From positions 248,001-312,000 of the forward strand of contig NZ_CP032543.1 in NCBI RefSeq assembly GCF_003610995.1: a DNA stretch of 64,000 nucleotides, written 5' to 3'. Below are positions 20,357 to 29,020 of the stretch, piece after piece. A model generated the notes under the pieces. The model had not been told where the DNA came from. It made no database searches and saw only the letters and a program-made list of their open reading frames with translations. The DNA is from Streptomyces griseus subsp. griseus (GTDB taxonomy: Bacteria > Actinomycetota > Actinomycetes > Streptomycetales > Streptomycetaceae). Numbering within the stretch: the first letter of the stretch is position 1; the number at the start of each line of letters is the position of its first letter. A program made the position numbers and the translations under genes.

Positions 20357-21294
20357 GCGACCCTCGCCTTCGGGTTGAGCCAGCCGATCATGACATCGAC
20401 CAGGAGGTTGATCAGGACGACTCCGATGACCGTGAGCATGACCAGGGCCATGATCACGGGGATGTCGCCGCGGGTGGTGTAGGTGACGGTCATGCTGCCG
20501 ATGCCGGGGAGCCCGAAGATCTGCTCCACGATGACCGCACCGCCCAGCAGGCCGACGAACTGCATGCCGAGCACCGACAGCGCGGGCGCGGAGGCGTTGC
20601 GCAGGACGTGCCGGAGGACGATCCGCGAGGTGGGCAGCCCGCGGGCGCGCAGCGTGCGGATGTAGTCCTGGCGCAGGACGTCGATGACCGCGCCCCGGAC
20701 CTGCTGGGAGACGCCGGCCACCGAGGCGACCGACAGCGCGAGGACGGGCAGCGTGATGGTGGAGAGCCAGCCGGACGGCGACACGGAGAACGCGGTGTAG
20801 CCGATGGCCGGGAACCAGTTGAGGTTGACCGCGAAGACCAGCACGATCACCAGGGTCACCAGGAAGCCGGGGAGCGCGTACCCGATCACGCCCAGCACCT
20901 GGACGAAGCGGTCGGCGGCGCCGCGCCGCACCCCGGCCCAGACGCCGAGCAGGAACGACACGAGGGTGGCGACCAGGGTCACCCCCACCATCAGGCTCGC
21001 GGTGACCGGGAGCCGGGCGATGACCGCGGTGGTGACGTCCTCGCTGGTGAACCAGGAGGTGCCGAGGTCACCGCGGACCGCGTGGGTGAGCCAGTCGGTG
21101 TACTGCGCGAGGACCGGCCGGTCGAGACCGAGCGCGGCGTTCTTCGCGTCGACGGCGGCCTGGTCGGCGCCCTGGCCGAGCAGCGTACGGCCGACGTCGG
21201 TGTCCGGGATGGACAGCAGCAGGTAGGAGAGGAAGGAGATGACGAGGAGGAGCAGGGCTCCCGCCGCGATCCTGCGGGCGATGAAGTTCAGCAT
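20353..21294 (-). CDS. ABC permease, DppB/OppB type
   Basis: A 313-residue permease with six predicted helices, the GLDRPVLAQYTDWL periplasmic-loop motif after the first helix and the EAA-type loop DYIRTLRARGLPTSRIVLRHVLRNA, both standard for DppB. It partners the fused DppC-DppD protein. Its stop overlaps the start of that gene; the substrate-binding protein gene ends 45 nt upstream on the same strand. Confidence 0.94.
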   Translation of the reverse strand: MLNFIARRIAAGALLLLVISFLSYLLLSIPDTDVGRTLLGQGADQAAVDAKNAALGLDRPVLAQYTDWLTHAVRGDLGTSWFTSEDVTTAVIARLPVTASLMVGVTLVATLVSFLLGVWAGVRRGAADRFVQVLGVIGYALPGFLVTLVIVLVFAVNLNWFPAIGYTAFSVSPSGWLSTITLPVLALSVASVAGVSQQVRGAVIDVLRQDYIRTLRARGLPTSRIVLRHVLRNASAPALSVLGMQFVGLLGGAVIVEQIFGLPGIGSMTVTYTTRGDIPVIMALVMLTVIGVVLINLLVDVMIGWLNPKARVA

Positions 21295-21339
21295 GGCACT
21301 CGGTATCTGTCGGGCGCTTCAGGAGAGGCCGTCGTGGTC

Positions 21340-22866
21340 TCAGCCGGCGGGGGCGTAGTTGTAGATCGACGGGACGGCCATGCCGGACTGCGGGGTGATC
21401 TGCACCGTGCCGTCGGAGACGTGCAGGTACGTCATCCGGTAGAAGGGCACGAACCAGCCCTCCTCGACCAGGTGCCGGTTCAGCTGCCGGGCGGCTTCCT
21501 TCTGCTTCTCGCCGCCGCTCTGGATCTGCGGCAGGAGCTTGCCGACCGTCGCGTCGGTGGTGCCGAACATGTTGAACGTGCCCGGGGTGACCAGTTCGTT
21601 GACGACGATCCAGTCGTCGGCGGCCTGGCCCATGTTCATGACCATGCCGGGGTAGGCGCGGTCGGTGAAGATCTTGCGGAGCGCGGTGGAGCCGTCCAGC
21701 TCCTCCCACTTCAGCGTGATGCCGACGGCCTTGAGGTCGGTGGAGAGGGAGGAGGCGAGGGCGTCGTTGACGATCGCGCTCATCCGGGGCAGCTTGAGGG
21801 TGAACCCCTTGGCGTACCCGGCGGACTTCAGCAGGGACTTGGCCTTGGCCGGGTCGTGGGCGTAGTACGTGTCCAGCGCCTTGTCGTAGCCCGCGGTGTC
21901 CGGGCCGAAGACCTGGCCGGTGGCGGCGCCGCGGTTCTGCCGGATGGTGGCGAGCATGGTCTTCCGGTCGACCGCGAGGTTGAGCGCCTGGCGCACGCGG
22001 GCGTCCTTGAGCGCCGGAGTGATGGCGCCACCCCGGTCGAAGAGCAGCAGGCCCTGGAAGTCGAACTCCTGCTCCGTCGTCTTCACCCGGGGGTCGGACT
22101 CGATGCTGATCTGCTGGTCGGCGTTCTGGAGCAGCGCGGCGTTCACCTGGCCGGTCCGCAGGCCGTTGACGATCGCCGTCTCGTTGTCGAAGAAGCTGAT
22201 CGCCAGCTCCTTGTACGGGAGTTCCTCGCCCCAGTAGTCGGCGTTGCGCTCGTAGACCCACTTGGTGCCGATGGTCGTCTTCGCCTTGGCCAGGCGGTAC
22301 GGGCCGGTGCCGTCCGGGGTCGTCTTGAGGGCGTCGCCCTTGGCGAAGGCCGCGGGGTTGGCCATCAGCCCGGCGGCGTCGCTCAGGTAGAAGAGCATCG
22401 CGGGGTCGGGCTGGGCGAGCTTCAGCGTGACGTGCGTGGCGTCGGTGACCTCGACGGACCTGAGGTCCTTGAGCCACTTGGCCGCCGCGCCGCCGCCCTT
22501 CTTGAAGCGCTCCAGGTTGGCCTTGACGGCGGCGCCGTCGAAGGCGGTGCCGTCGGCGAACTTCACGTCATCACGCAGGGTGAGGGTGAGGGCGGTCCTG
22601 GTGCCGTCGTACGTCCACTCGGTGGCGAGCATCGGGCTGAATTCGCCGCCGGCCTCGCGCTTGACCAGGGTGTCGTAGACGGCCTGGAAGAAGGGCAGGG
22701 CGCTGCCGACCGCCTGGGAGGGGTCGAGGCTCTGCGGGGAGGTCAGCGTGGCGAGGTTCAGCTGCGCTCCGGCGCTGCCCTGCGGGCCGCTGTCCGCGCA
22801 GCCGGCGAGGGTGAGGACGGCCGCCAGGCAACCGGCCAGGGCCGCGTTTCGGGTGGTTCTGCTCAT
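21340..22866 (-). CDS. Substrate-binding lipoprotein, SBP family 5
   Basis: A 508-residue extracellular solute-binding protein. ATG 22866 is preceded by GGAG at 8-nt spacing. Lipobox LTLAGC (near residues 18-23) predicts a lipoprotein. The fold is the DppA/OppA class: SPQSLDPSQAVGSALPFFQAVYDTLVK, LRDDVKFADGTAFDGAAVKAN, GTGPYRLAKA, ALNLAVDRKTML. First gene of the importer operon; family 5 proteins bind peptides, but some Streptomyces members bind sugars or nickel, so the ligand is open. Twin operators lie just upstream. Confidence 0.93.
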   Translation of the reverse strand: MSRTTRNAALAGCLAAVLTLAGCADSGPQGSAGAQLNLATLTSPQSLDPSQAVGSALPFFQAVYDTLVKREAGGEFSPMLATEWTYDGTRTALTLTLRDDVKFADGTAFDGAAVKANLERFKKGGGAAAKWLKDLRSVEVTDATHVTLKLAQPDPAMLFYLSDAAGLMANPAAFAKGDALKTTPDGTGPYRLAKAKTTIGTKWVYERNADYWGEELPYKELAISFFDNETAIVNGLRTGQVNAALLQNADQQISIESDPRVKTTEQEFDFQGLLLFDRGGAITPALKDARVRQALNLAVDRKTMLATIRQNRGAATGQVFGPDTAGYDKALDTYYAHDPAKAKSLLKSAGYAKGFTLKLPRMSAIVNDALASSLSTDLKAVGITLKWEELDGSTALRKIFTDRAYPGMVMNMGQAADDWIVVNELVTPGTFNMFGTTDATVGKLLPQIQSGGEKQKEAARQLNRHLVEEGWFVPFYRMTYLHVSDGTVQITPQSGMAVPSIYNYAPAG

Positions 22867-22936
22867 GGGTTCGCTCCGTCTGGAGAGCCCGGGAAGGACG
22901 TCCCGGGGTGGAGTGGCGGTGAGCCTACCTGCGGAA

Positions 22937-22985
22937 TTAACCACTTGGTAGGTTTTTGGGCGGGAAATTAACCAGCTGGTAAGTT
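22937..22985. promoter_or_regulatory. Twin operators between importer operon and TetR gene
   Basis: Two near-identical 18-mers, TTAACCACTTGGTAGGTT (22937-22954) and TTAACCAGCTGGTAAGTT (22968-22985), each hold an ACCA-N2-TGGT palindrome (perfect in the second). Their centres are 31 bp apart, about three helical turns. They lie in the divergent promoter, are AT-rich against the background, and fit cooperative binding by the neighbouring TetR protein. Confidence 0.75.
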
Positions 22986-23155
22986 CTGTGGGGTGGAATC
23001 AGGGGTAACGGGCGGCGACGCCGTGTCCGACGAGCGCAGGGGGCCGCCGCGATGAGCACAGGGGCCGGGCGCGTCCCGTACGGGCCGGGGCCGAGGGGGC
23101 CCGGCCGTCGAAGGGGGAGCGCACCCGCGCCCGCATCCTCGACGCGGCGGCCGAG

Positions 23156-23815
23156 TTGTTCTCGCGTTCCGGTTTCAACGCGGTCTCGCTGCGCGACATC
23201 GCCGCCCACGCGGGACTCACCCATGCCGGGCTGCTGCACCACTTCCCGGGCAAGGACCGCCTGCTCCTGGAAGTCCTGGAGCGGCGCGACCTGATCGACG
23301 CCCGCGAACTCTTCCCCGGCCTGCTGCGGCCGGGTTCGCCAGCGCCGGAACCGGCCCGCCGGCTGCGGCTGCTGCTGGAGCTGGTGGCGCGCAACAGCCG
23401 GACGCCGGGCCTGGTCGCCCTCTACGCGAAGGTGTCGGCCGAGGCGACCGATCCGGACCACCCCGCGCACGCCTACTTCGCCCGGCGCTACCGGTATCTG
23501 CGCACCGAGCTGACCGGCATCGTGGCCGATCTCCAGCAGGCCGCAGGCGCGGGTGACGCCGCGGACCCGGGCGTGGTGGCCGGTCAGCTGCTGGCGCTGA
23601 TGGACGGCTTGCAGACGCAGTGGCTGCTGGAGCCGGAGGCCGTACCGATGGAGGCGCTCGTACGGGACTTCCTGGACCGCCTGGAGCTGCTGCCCGCAGA
23701 CGGCACGGAGGCCACGGACGGAGCGGAGGCCGGAGACGTAGCGGACATGGAGGCCGGAGACGGCGTAAGCGTGGAGGCCGGAGACGGCGCGGAGGCCGGC
23801 GGCGTCAGCCGTTGA
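23156..23815 (+). CDS. TetR-family regulator with disrupted 5' end
   Basis: From TTG 23156 the frame gives 219 residues of a TetR regulator (GFNAVSLRDIAAHAGLTHAGLLHHFPGKDRLL is the end of the HTH). Homology clearly starts earlier: nt 23111-23155 in the same frame read KGERTRARILDAAAEL, helix 1 of the domain. Yet between the in-frame stop at 23006 and 23156 there is no ATG, GTG or TTG. ATG 23052 and GTG 23023 sit in other frames and would join with one base added or removed in a G-run (23035-23117). So this is either a sequencing indel, a real frameshift or an unusual start. The C-terminus carries an acidic 8-residue repeat. It probably controls the divergent importer. Confidence 0.78.
   Translation: MFSRSGFNAVSLRDIAAHAGLTHAGLLHHFPGKDRLLLEVLERRDLIDARELFPGLLRPGSPAPEPARRLRLLLELVARNSRTPGLVALYAKVSAEATDPDHPAHAYFARRYRYLRTELTGIVADLQQAAGAGDAADPGVVAGQLLALMDGLQTQWLLEPEAVPMEALVRDFLDRLELLPADGTEATDGAEAGDVADMEAGDGVSVEAGDGAEAGGVSR
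23725..23799 (+). repeat. 24-bp tandem repeat in the 3' end of the TetR gene
   Basis: GGAGGCCGGAGACG recurs at 23725, 23749 and 23773, with a partial fourth copy at 23791. The 24-bp period preserves the frame and encodes an acidic, Gly-rich tail of the form EAGD-x4. Confidence 0.8.
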
Positions 23816-24728
23816 GGGTCGCGAGGGCCGCATCGGCCGTGCTCCGGTGTCCGGCGGCGTTGGGGTGGAACCCGGCCGCCTCCGCGGTCTCCTCGGGCTC
23901 GATCCAGCGCACGCCCTGCGGCTTGCACGCGTCGTGCCCGACCGAGGGCGCGTAGGCGTCGACATAGGTCCCGCCCCGCCCGGCCGCCTGCTGCGCGAGC
24001 ATCGTGTTGAGCTGCTTCTGCTTGTCCCGGAACCAGGCGAAGTCCCCGTCGGCGAAGGGAACGACCGGTCGGCAGGAGGTGCCGTCGTCGGGGACGATCG
24101 CCGGATACCCCACCACCAGGACGCGGGCCTGCGGCGAGCGAGCCTGGATCGCGGCGAGGACGGCGGCCACCTTCGGCGCGGTGGCGCCGATGCGGGCGCC
24201 GATCTCGTCGGTGCCGAGCAGGGTGTAGCTCCGCTTGCACGGTGCGCCCAGCGGGGCGAGCTTGCCGAGCAGGACGCAGCGGGTGAGGACTCCGGGGAGG
24301 TCGAGGTCGTTGCCGCCGATGCCGAGGGTGACCAGGGTCGTGTCGGGCCGCAGGGCGTCCAGCTGGGGCGGTGCCGATCCCTGCGCGGCGGTCATGTGAC
24401 GGGTGTCGGCGCCCGCGCAGGTGGCATCGGCGAACGACGCCAGCGGGAGGGCGGCGGCCACCAGGGCCGGGTAGTTGCGCGAGGAGCGGCCGCAGGCGGC
24501 GTCCGTCTGCTCGGGGATGCCGGGCCCCGAGCTGAAGGAGTCACCGAGCGCCACGTAGTGGACCGGGGCGTCCTGCGCGGCGCGGTCGGACGTCCGCGCG
24601 GCCGGGGCGGCGGTGGCCGGGGCCCCGGCCGTGGCCAGGAGGGCCGTGGCGGCGGTGACGGCCAGGGTGGTGACGGCCGTACGGCGGCGGTGAGCGGCGG
24701 GGGCGGGGTGCCTGTCGGCAGGGTGCAT
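23805..24728 (-). CDS. Secreted SGNH/GDSL-family lipase/esterase
   Basis: A 307-residue secreted hydrolase. ATG 24728 has GAGGA at suitable spacing; ATG 24734 (two codons longer) is possible. Signal peptide about residues 1-43 (RRRTAVTTLAV... ending APATAAPA). All four SGNH blocks are present: GDSFSSG (nucleophile Ser), the Gly region with SRNYP, GIGGNDLDL (block III), and FHPNAAGH with the catalytic Asp-x-x-His equivalents. Several Cys suggest disulfides, as in Streptomyces GDSL lipases. It overlaps the convergent TetR gene by 11 bp. Confidence 0.92.
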   Translation of the reverse strand: MHPADRHPAPAAHRRRTAVTTLAVTAATALLATAGAPATAAPAARTSDRAAQDAPVHYVALGDSFSSGPGIPEQTDAACGRSSRNYPALVAAALPLASFADATCAGADTRHMTAAQGSAPPQLDALRPDTTLVTLGIGGNDLDLPGVLTRCVLLGKLAPLGAPCKRSYTLLGTDEIGARIGATAPKVAAVLAAIQARSPQARVLVVGYPAIVPDDGTSCRPVVPFADGDFAWFRDKQKQLNTMLAQQAAGRGGTYVDAYAPSVGHDACKPQGVRWIEPEETAEAAGFHPNAAGHRSTADAALATLNG

Positions 24729-24864
24729 GGCCATTCCTCGTCTCTTCGGCGCGGAGGCACCGTCGGAAGGTGGAAGCGGAGGCGGACGCTGGTGCGGGGC
24801 GGTGGGCACCGGCTGACGCGGGGTCGGACGAGGGTCGCTCGGAGACCGGACGGACCGGAGAGCG

Positions 24865-24887
24865 AAAACCGTACGATGAACGGTTTC
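24865..24887. promoter_or_regulatory. Palindromic box 1 (AAAACCG-N9-CGGTTTC)
   Basis: Inverted repeat AAAACCG / CGGTTTC with 9-nt spacer TACGATGAA. It sits between the lipase and GH3 genes and matches box 2 (24980) and box 3 (30998). The AT-rich arms stand out from the background. Confidence 0.7.
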
Positions 24888-24970
24888 CAGCCGTCAAGGG
24901 TGCGCGCGGCACCGTTCCGTCACTGTCGACACCCCCGGAGACGAGGCGCGGGAGCGGGCGACGCGGACCC

Positions 24971-24999
24971 TTGACACCCAAAACCGATCAACTTACGGT
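24971..24999 (+). promoter_or_regulatory. Probable HrdB-type promoter of the GH3 gene
   Basis: TTGACA (24971-24976), 17-nt spacer, TACGGT (24994-24999). Box 2 covers the spacer end and the -10 element, so a bound repressor would block RNA polymerase. Confidence 0.72.
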
Positions 25000-25002
25000 T
25001 TT
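24980..25002. promoter_or_regulatory. Palindromic box 2 (AAAACCG-N9-CGGTTTT)
   Basis: Perfect 7-bp arms with 9-nt spacer ATCAACTTA, lying over the -10 region of the GH3 promoter. The box centres are 115 bp apart from box 1. The spacer resembles that of box 3 read on the other strand (ATCAATGAA). Confidence 0.75.
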
Positions 25003-25127
25003 TGCACGATGGCGGCCTTGCGCCCCTCCCGGAGCCGCCCGAGGCGGGCCCTGACGCCGGCCACCGGCCGCTCCCCCGCCGCCCCAACCCACATCCACTC
25101 CCCCACTCGAACCGACAGGTGCGCCGT

Positions 25128-27494
25128 ATGACGACCGACCAGACCGCTTCGGCCCCGGCGGCAGACGCCTCGGCCACGCCTCTGACCCTGGCCGAAAAGG
25201 CATCTCTGACCAGCGGCGGCGGGGACTTCGTCACCTCGGCCGTGGACCGGGCCGGCGTTCCGGCCGTCACCCTCTCCGACGGGCCGCACGGACTGCGTCT
25301 GCCGAAGGAGGCGGGCGACGGAGGACAGCTCGATCTGCACAGCGCCGCCCCCGCCACCTGCTACCCGCCCGCCGTGGCACTCGGCAGCAGCTGGGACCCG
25401 GAGCTCGCCCATCGCGTCGCCGCAGCGCTCGCGGACGAGGCGACCGCGCACGGCGTCCGGGTGCTGCTGGGGCCGGGCATCAACATCAAGCGCTCGCCGC
25501 TCTGCGGGCGCAACTTCGAGTACTTCTCCGAGGACCCGCTGCTCACCGCAGAGCTGGGCGGGGCCATGGTGCGCGGGCTCCAGGAGTCCGGTGTGGGCGC
25601 GGCACTCAAGCACTACGCGGCCAACAACCAGGAGACCGACCGGATGCGGGTCAGCGCCGACATCGACGAGCGCCCGCTGCGCGAGATCTACCTCCGCGCC
25701 TTCGAACGTATCGTCCGCCGCGACCGCCCCTGGTCCGTGATGTCCGCCTACAACGGCGTCAACGGCGTGACCCTCTCGGAGAACACCCGGCTGCTGACCG
25801 ACATCCTGCGCACCGAGTGGGGCTTCGACGGCATCGTGATGTCCGACTGGGGTACCGTACGCGACCGGGTCGCCGCCCTCCGCGCGGGTCTGGACCTCCA
25901 GATGCCCGGCACCCGGGGGCGCACCGACGCCGAGGTCGTGGCCGCCGTGCGGGACGGCTCCCTGGACGAGTCGGTGCTGGACACCGCCGTGGAGCGCCTG
26001 GTCCGCTTCGCCCGGCGCGCCACGGCCGGCGACGGGCGCCCCGAGCCGCGGATGTCCGTGGACGACCACCACCGCCTCGCCGGGGAGGCGGCGGAGCGGT
26101 GCGTGGTCCTGCTCAAGAACGAGGACGGGCTGCTGCCGCTGAGCCCGGACGCGGGAAGCGTCGCCGTCATCGGTGAGCCGGCCCGCACCCCCCGCTACCA
26201 GGGGGCCGGCAGCTCGCAGGTCACCCCCACCCGGCTGGACGTCCCTCTCGACGCCTTGCGCGACCGCGCCGAGGGGGCACGGGTCGCGTTCGCCCCCGGG
26301 TACGCCCTCGCGGGCACCGGCACCGCGCAGACCCCGGCCGACGAGGACGCGCTCACGGAGGAGGCGGTCCGGCTCGCCGCCGGGTCCGACACCGTGCTGC
26401 TCTTCCTCGGCCTCTCCGCGCAGGACGAGTCCGAGGGGTTCGACCGGGACCACATCGACCTGCCGGAGGACCAACTGCGCCTCCTGGAAGCCGTCGTGGC
26501 CGCCAACCCGCGTACCGTCGTCGTCCTCTCCAACGGCGGAGTGGTCCGCACCGACCCCTGGCACCGCACGGTCCCCGCACTCGTCGAGGGCTGGCTGCTC
26601 GGCCAGGCGGGCGGCGGGGCGCTGGCCCGGGTCCTGTTCGGCGACGTCAACCCGTCCGGCAAGCTGGCAGAGACCGTACCGCTGCGACTGGAGCACGCGC
26701 CGAGCCACCTCTCCTTCCCCGGCGAGGAGGGGCATGTCCGGTACGGCGAGGGCGTCTTCGTCGGCTACCGGGGGTACGACGCGGCCGACCGCGAGGTGGC
26801 GTTCCCCTTCGGCCACGGGCTGTCGTACACGACGTTCACGTACAGCGGGCTGCGGGTCACGCCGGAGGAGGACGGCAGCCGTTTCTCGGTCGCGGTCACC
26901 GTCGCCAACACCGGGTCGCGCACCGGGCGTGAGACCGTCCAGGTGTACAGCGGCGGCCCCGTCGGGTCGTCCGTGGCGCGTCCGCCGAGGGAGCTGCGCG
27001 GCTTCGCCTCGGTGACGCTCGCTCCGGGCGAGAGCCGCGAGGTGGTCGTCCGCGTCTCCCGGGAAGACCTCGCGTACTACAGCGAGCGGGAAGGCGGATG
27101 GCGGGTCGAGGGCGGTGACTACGTCATCGCGGCGGGCGCGTCGTCGCGCGACCTCCGGCTCAGCGCCGAGGTCACCGTGGCGGGAGACCCCTCGCGGCTC
27201 GTGCTCACCGGCCGCAACTCCCTCGCCGAGTGGCTGGAACACCCCGTCGGCGGCCCGTTGCTGATGAAGGGGTTCGCCGAGGGCCGGGCCGCAGCAGGAG
27301 CCGAGGCGGGGCCGAGCGCGCTGGAGAACCCGGTGCTGTGGCGGTTCCTCGCCGGGATGCCGCTGGAGGTGATCGCCGACTTCCCGCAGAGTCCGGTGGG
27401 CCCCGAGGGCGTGGCCGCTCTGGTGGCGGCCGCCGCCTCGCCCGGTGCGGCTGACACGCCCGGCGCACCCGGCACGGACGAGCCGCGGGCATGA
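25128..27494 (+). CDS. GH3 beta-glucosidase (or related beta-glycosidase)
   Basis: A 788-residue family 3 glycoside hydrolase. ATG 25128 has AGG at 8-nt spacing. The N-terminal TIM barrel contains LSDGPHGLR, the KHYAANNQE catalytic loop and the nucleophile in GIVMSDWGT (Asp240). The C-terminal alpha/beta domain (about 310-560) and a fibronectin III-like domain (about 590-680, FSVAVTVANTGSRTGRETVQVY) follow. No signal peptide, so it acts in the cytoplasm on imported oligosaccharides. It overlaps the next gene by 4 nt (ATGA), and boxes 1 and 2 lie upstream. Confidence 0.94.
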   Translation: MTTDQTASAPAADASATPLTLAEKASLTSGGGDFVTSAVDRAGVPAVTLSDGPHGLRLPKEAGDGGQLDLHSAAPATCYPPAVALGSSWDPELAHRVAAALADEATAHGVRVLLGPGINIKRSPLCGRNFEYFSEDPLLTAELGGAMVRGLQESGVGAALKHYAANNQETDRMRVSADIDERPLREIYLRAFERIVRRDRPWSVMSAYNGVNGVTLSENTRLLTDILRTEWGFDGIVMSDWGTVRDRVAALRAGLDLQMPGTRGRTDAEVVAAVRDGSLDESVLDTAVERLVRFARRATAGDGRPEPRMSVDDHHRLAGEAAERCVVLLKNEDGLLPLSPDAGSVAVIGEPARTPRYQGAGSSQVTPTRLDVPLDALRDRAEGARVAFAPGYALAGTGTAQTPADEDALTEEAVRLAAGSDTVLLFLGLSAQDESEGFDRDHIDLPEDQLRLLEAVVAANPRTVVVLSNGGVVRTDPWHRTVPALVEGWLLGQAGGGALARVLFGDVNPSGKLAETVPLRLEHAPSHLSFPGEEGHVRYGEGVFVGYRGYDAADREVAFPFGHGLSYTTFTYSGLRVTPEEDGSRFSVAVTVANTGSRTGRETVQVYSGGPVGSSVARPPRELRGFASVTLAPGESREVVVRVSREDLAYYSEREGGWRVEGGDYVIAAGASSRDLRLSAEVTVAGDPSRLVLTGRNSLAEWLEHPVGGPLLMKGFAEGRAAAGAEAGPSALENPVLWRFLAGMPLEVIADFPQSPVGPEGVAALVAAAASPGAADTPGAPGTDEPRA

Positions 27495-28927
27495 GCGGAC
27501 GCCGTCCGGCCCCGGTGGTCACGGAAATCGTGCGGCCGGGCTGGGAAGGCGTCCAGGACGCCTTCGCGCGCGGCCAGGCGGAGGACCCGGGCGGCGCGCA
27601 ACTGGCCGTCCGCCACGGGGGCCGGACGGTCGTGGACCTCTGGACGCCGGGCACGGGCCGGTTCGGGTACGGCGCCGCGCCGGACGGGGCGCGTGGTGCG
27701 GACGGCGCGGGCGGCACGGACAGAGCGCGCGGTACGGCCGACGCGAGCGGTACGGACGGGGCTGGGGCGGCCGGCGGCGTTCACGGGACCCGGGCCGAGC
27801 ACGCCCGCAGGACCGAGGCGGGGGCCGGAGGCGACGCCGAAACCGGGTACCGGAACGAGCACGGGGCCGGGCCCGGAGGCGGGGCGTTCCGGGCCGGTTC
27901 CGTGGGTGTCCTCATGTCGGTCTCCAAGGCCCTGGTGGCCGTCTGCGCGCATCTGCTGATCGAGCGGGGCGTCCTGGATCCGGACGACCCCGTCGCCCGC
28001 CACTGGCCGGAGTTCGCCGCCGCCGGAAAGGCACAGACCACGGTCGCGGACCTGCTGGCCCACCGTGCCGGGCTCCCGGCGTACGCCGACGACCCGGCGG
28101 GCCTCCCGGAAGCACCTCTGCTGGAGCCGGCGGCCCGGGTGCGGGCCCTGGCGGCGATGTCTCCGGTATGGGACCCGGGGAAGGCGTTCCTCTACCACGC
28201 GCTCACCTACGGCGATCTGGTCGGCGAGGTCGTTCGCCGGGTGTCCGGCGAGAGCGTCGGCCGGTTCTTCGCCCGCGAGGTCGCCGGGCCCCTGGGACTG
28301 GACCTGTGGATCGGCCTGCCGGAGCGGGAGGAGCACCGCTTCGTACCGCAGCGGGCGGTGCGGCCCGACCCGACGCCCGGGCAGGTGGCGCGGGCGGTGG
28401 AGCGGGCAGGTCTCGCCCCCGGCGACCGGCTCGCCACCTCGCTGCGGGCCTCGTCCGCCGAACTCGCCCGCGCCACCGCCTCCTTCGGCACCCGCCGGGG
28501 CCGGGCGGCGGAGTTCCCGGCGGCGGGCGGCATCGGTGACGCCCGTTCCCTCGCCCGGCTGTACGCGGCGCTCGTCGGCCCCGTGGACGGCGTGCGGCTG
28601 CTGTCGGCGGCCACGGTGGACCGGGCGAGGACCCCCTGTACCGACCATCTGCCGCAGCCCGGAGTTCTGCACCGGCTCGACGGACCCGACCGCTCACGTT
28701 TCGGGCTGGGCTTCGAACTCCCCCGGCCCGGTGCACCGTTGCTGGGCGAGGGGTCGTTCGGGCATGCGGGGGCGGGTGGCAGGCTGGGGATGGCCCACCC
28801 GGAGAGCGGGCTCGCGGTCGGCTACGTGTGCACCACGATGGCGTGGGAGCCGTCGGCGGGACCCGATCCCCGGTGGATGCCGTGGAGCGAGGCGATAGGC
28901 AAGGCGGCGGGGCTCGGCGGCGGCTGA
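27491..28927 (+). CDS. Serine beta-lactamase-like hydrolase (EstB/class C fold)
   Basis: A 478-residue cytoplasmic member of the penicillin-binding-protein/beta-lactamase superfamily. The catalytic SxxK is SVSK (near residue 142), LLAHRAGLP is the usual second block, Tyr in FLYHALTYG and a C-terminal GHAGAGG replaces KTG. Residues about 57-135 are a Gly/Ala/Arg/Asp-rich low-complexity insertion between the first strands and the SxxK helix, not normal for the family. ATG 27491 overlaps the GH3 stop, so the two are co-translated; the real substrate is unknown (carboxylesterase activity is common in such enzymes). Confidence 0.88.
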   Translation: MSGRRPAPVVTEIVRPGWEGVQDAFARGQAEDPGGAQLAVRHGGRTVVDLWTPGTGRFGYGAAPDGARGADGAGGTDRARGTADASGTDGAGAAGGVHGTRAEHARRTEAGAGGDAETGYRNEHGAGPGGGAFRAGSVGVLMSVSKALVAVCAHLLIERGVLDPDDPVARHWPEFAAAGKAQTTVADLLAHRAGLPAYADDPAGLPEAPLLEPAARVRALAAMSPVWDPGKAFLYHALTYGDLVGEVVRRVSGESVGRFFAREVAGPLGLDLWIGLPEREEHRFVPQRAVRPDPTPGQVARAVERAGLAPGDRLATSLRASSAELARATASFGTRRGRAAEFPAAGGIGDARSLARLYAALVGPVDGVRLLSAATVDRARTPCTDHLPQPGVLHRLDGPDRSRFGLGFELPRPGAPLLGEGSFGHAGAGGRLGMAHPESGLAVGYVCTTMAWEPSAGPDPRWMPWSEAIGKAAGLGGG

Positions 28928-28970
28928 GGCCCGGACCACCGGGAGCGCTCCCCGGTGGCCGGCGAAGGCG

Positions 28971-29013
28971 CGGCGGCGGGCGGGGAGGCCGAGAAGCCGT
29001 CCCCGCCCGCCGC
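28971..29013. terminator. 15-bp hairpin between convergent hydrolase and TetR genes
   Basis: Arms 28971-28985 and 28999-29013 are exact complements with a 13-nt loop. A smaller hairpin (CCACCGGG / CCCGGTGG, about 28936-28957) precedes it, so termination is likely from both sides. Confidence 0.8.
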
Positions 29014-29020
29014 CGTGTTC

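Noticed and set aside
20308..22971. Long open frame of 887 codons on the + strand
   Set aside because: It is antisense to the importer genes, has Asp/Gly/Arg-rich composition without any domain, and arises from high G+C at third positions of the - strand genes.
23052..23294. ATG-initiated 80-codon frame at the TetR 5' end
   Set aside because: After about 20 codons it reads out of the TetR frame into Arg/Ser/Pro-rich sequence; treated as evidence for an indel rather than a gene.
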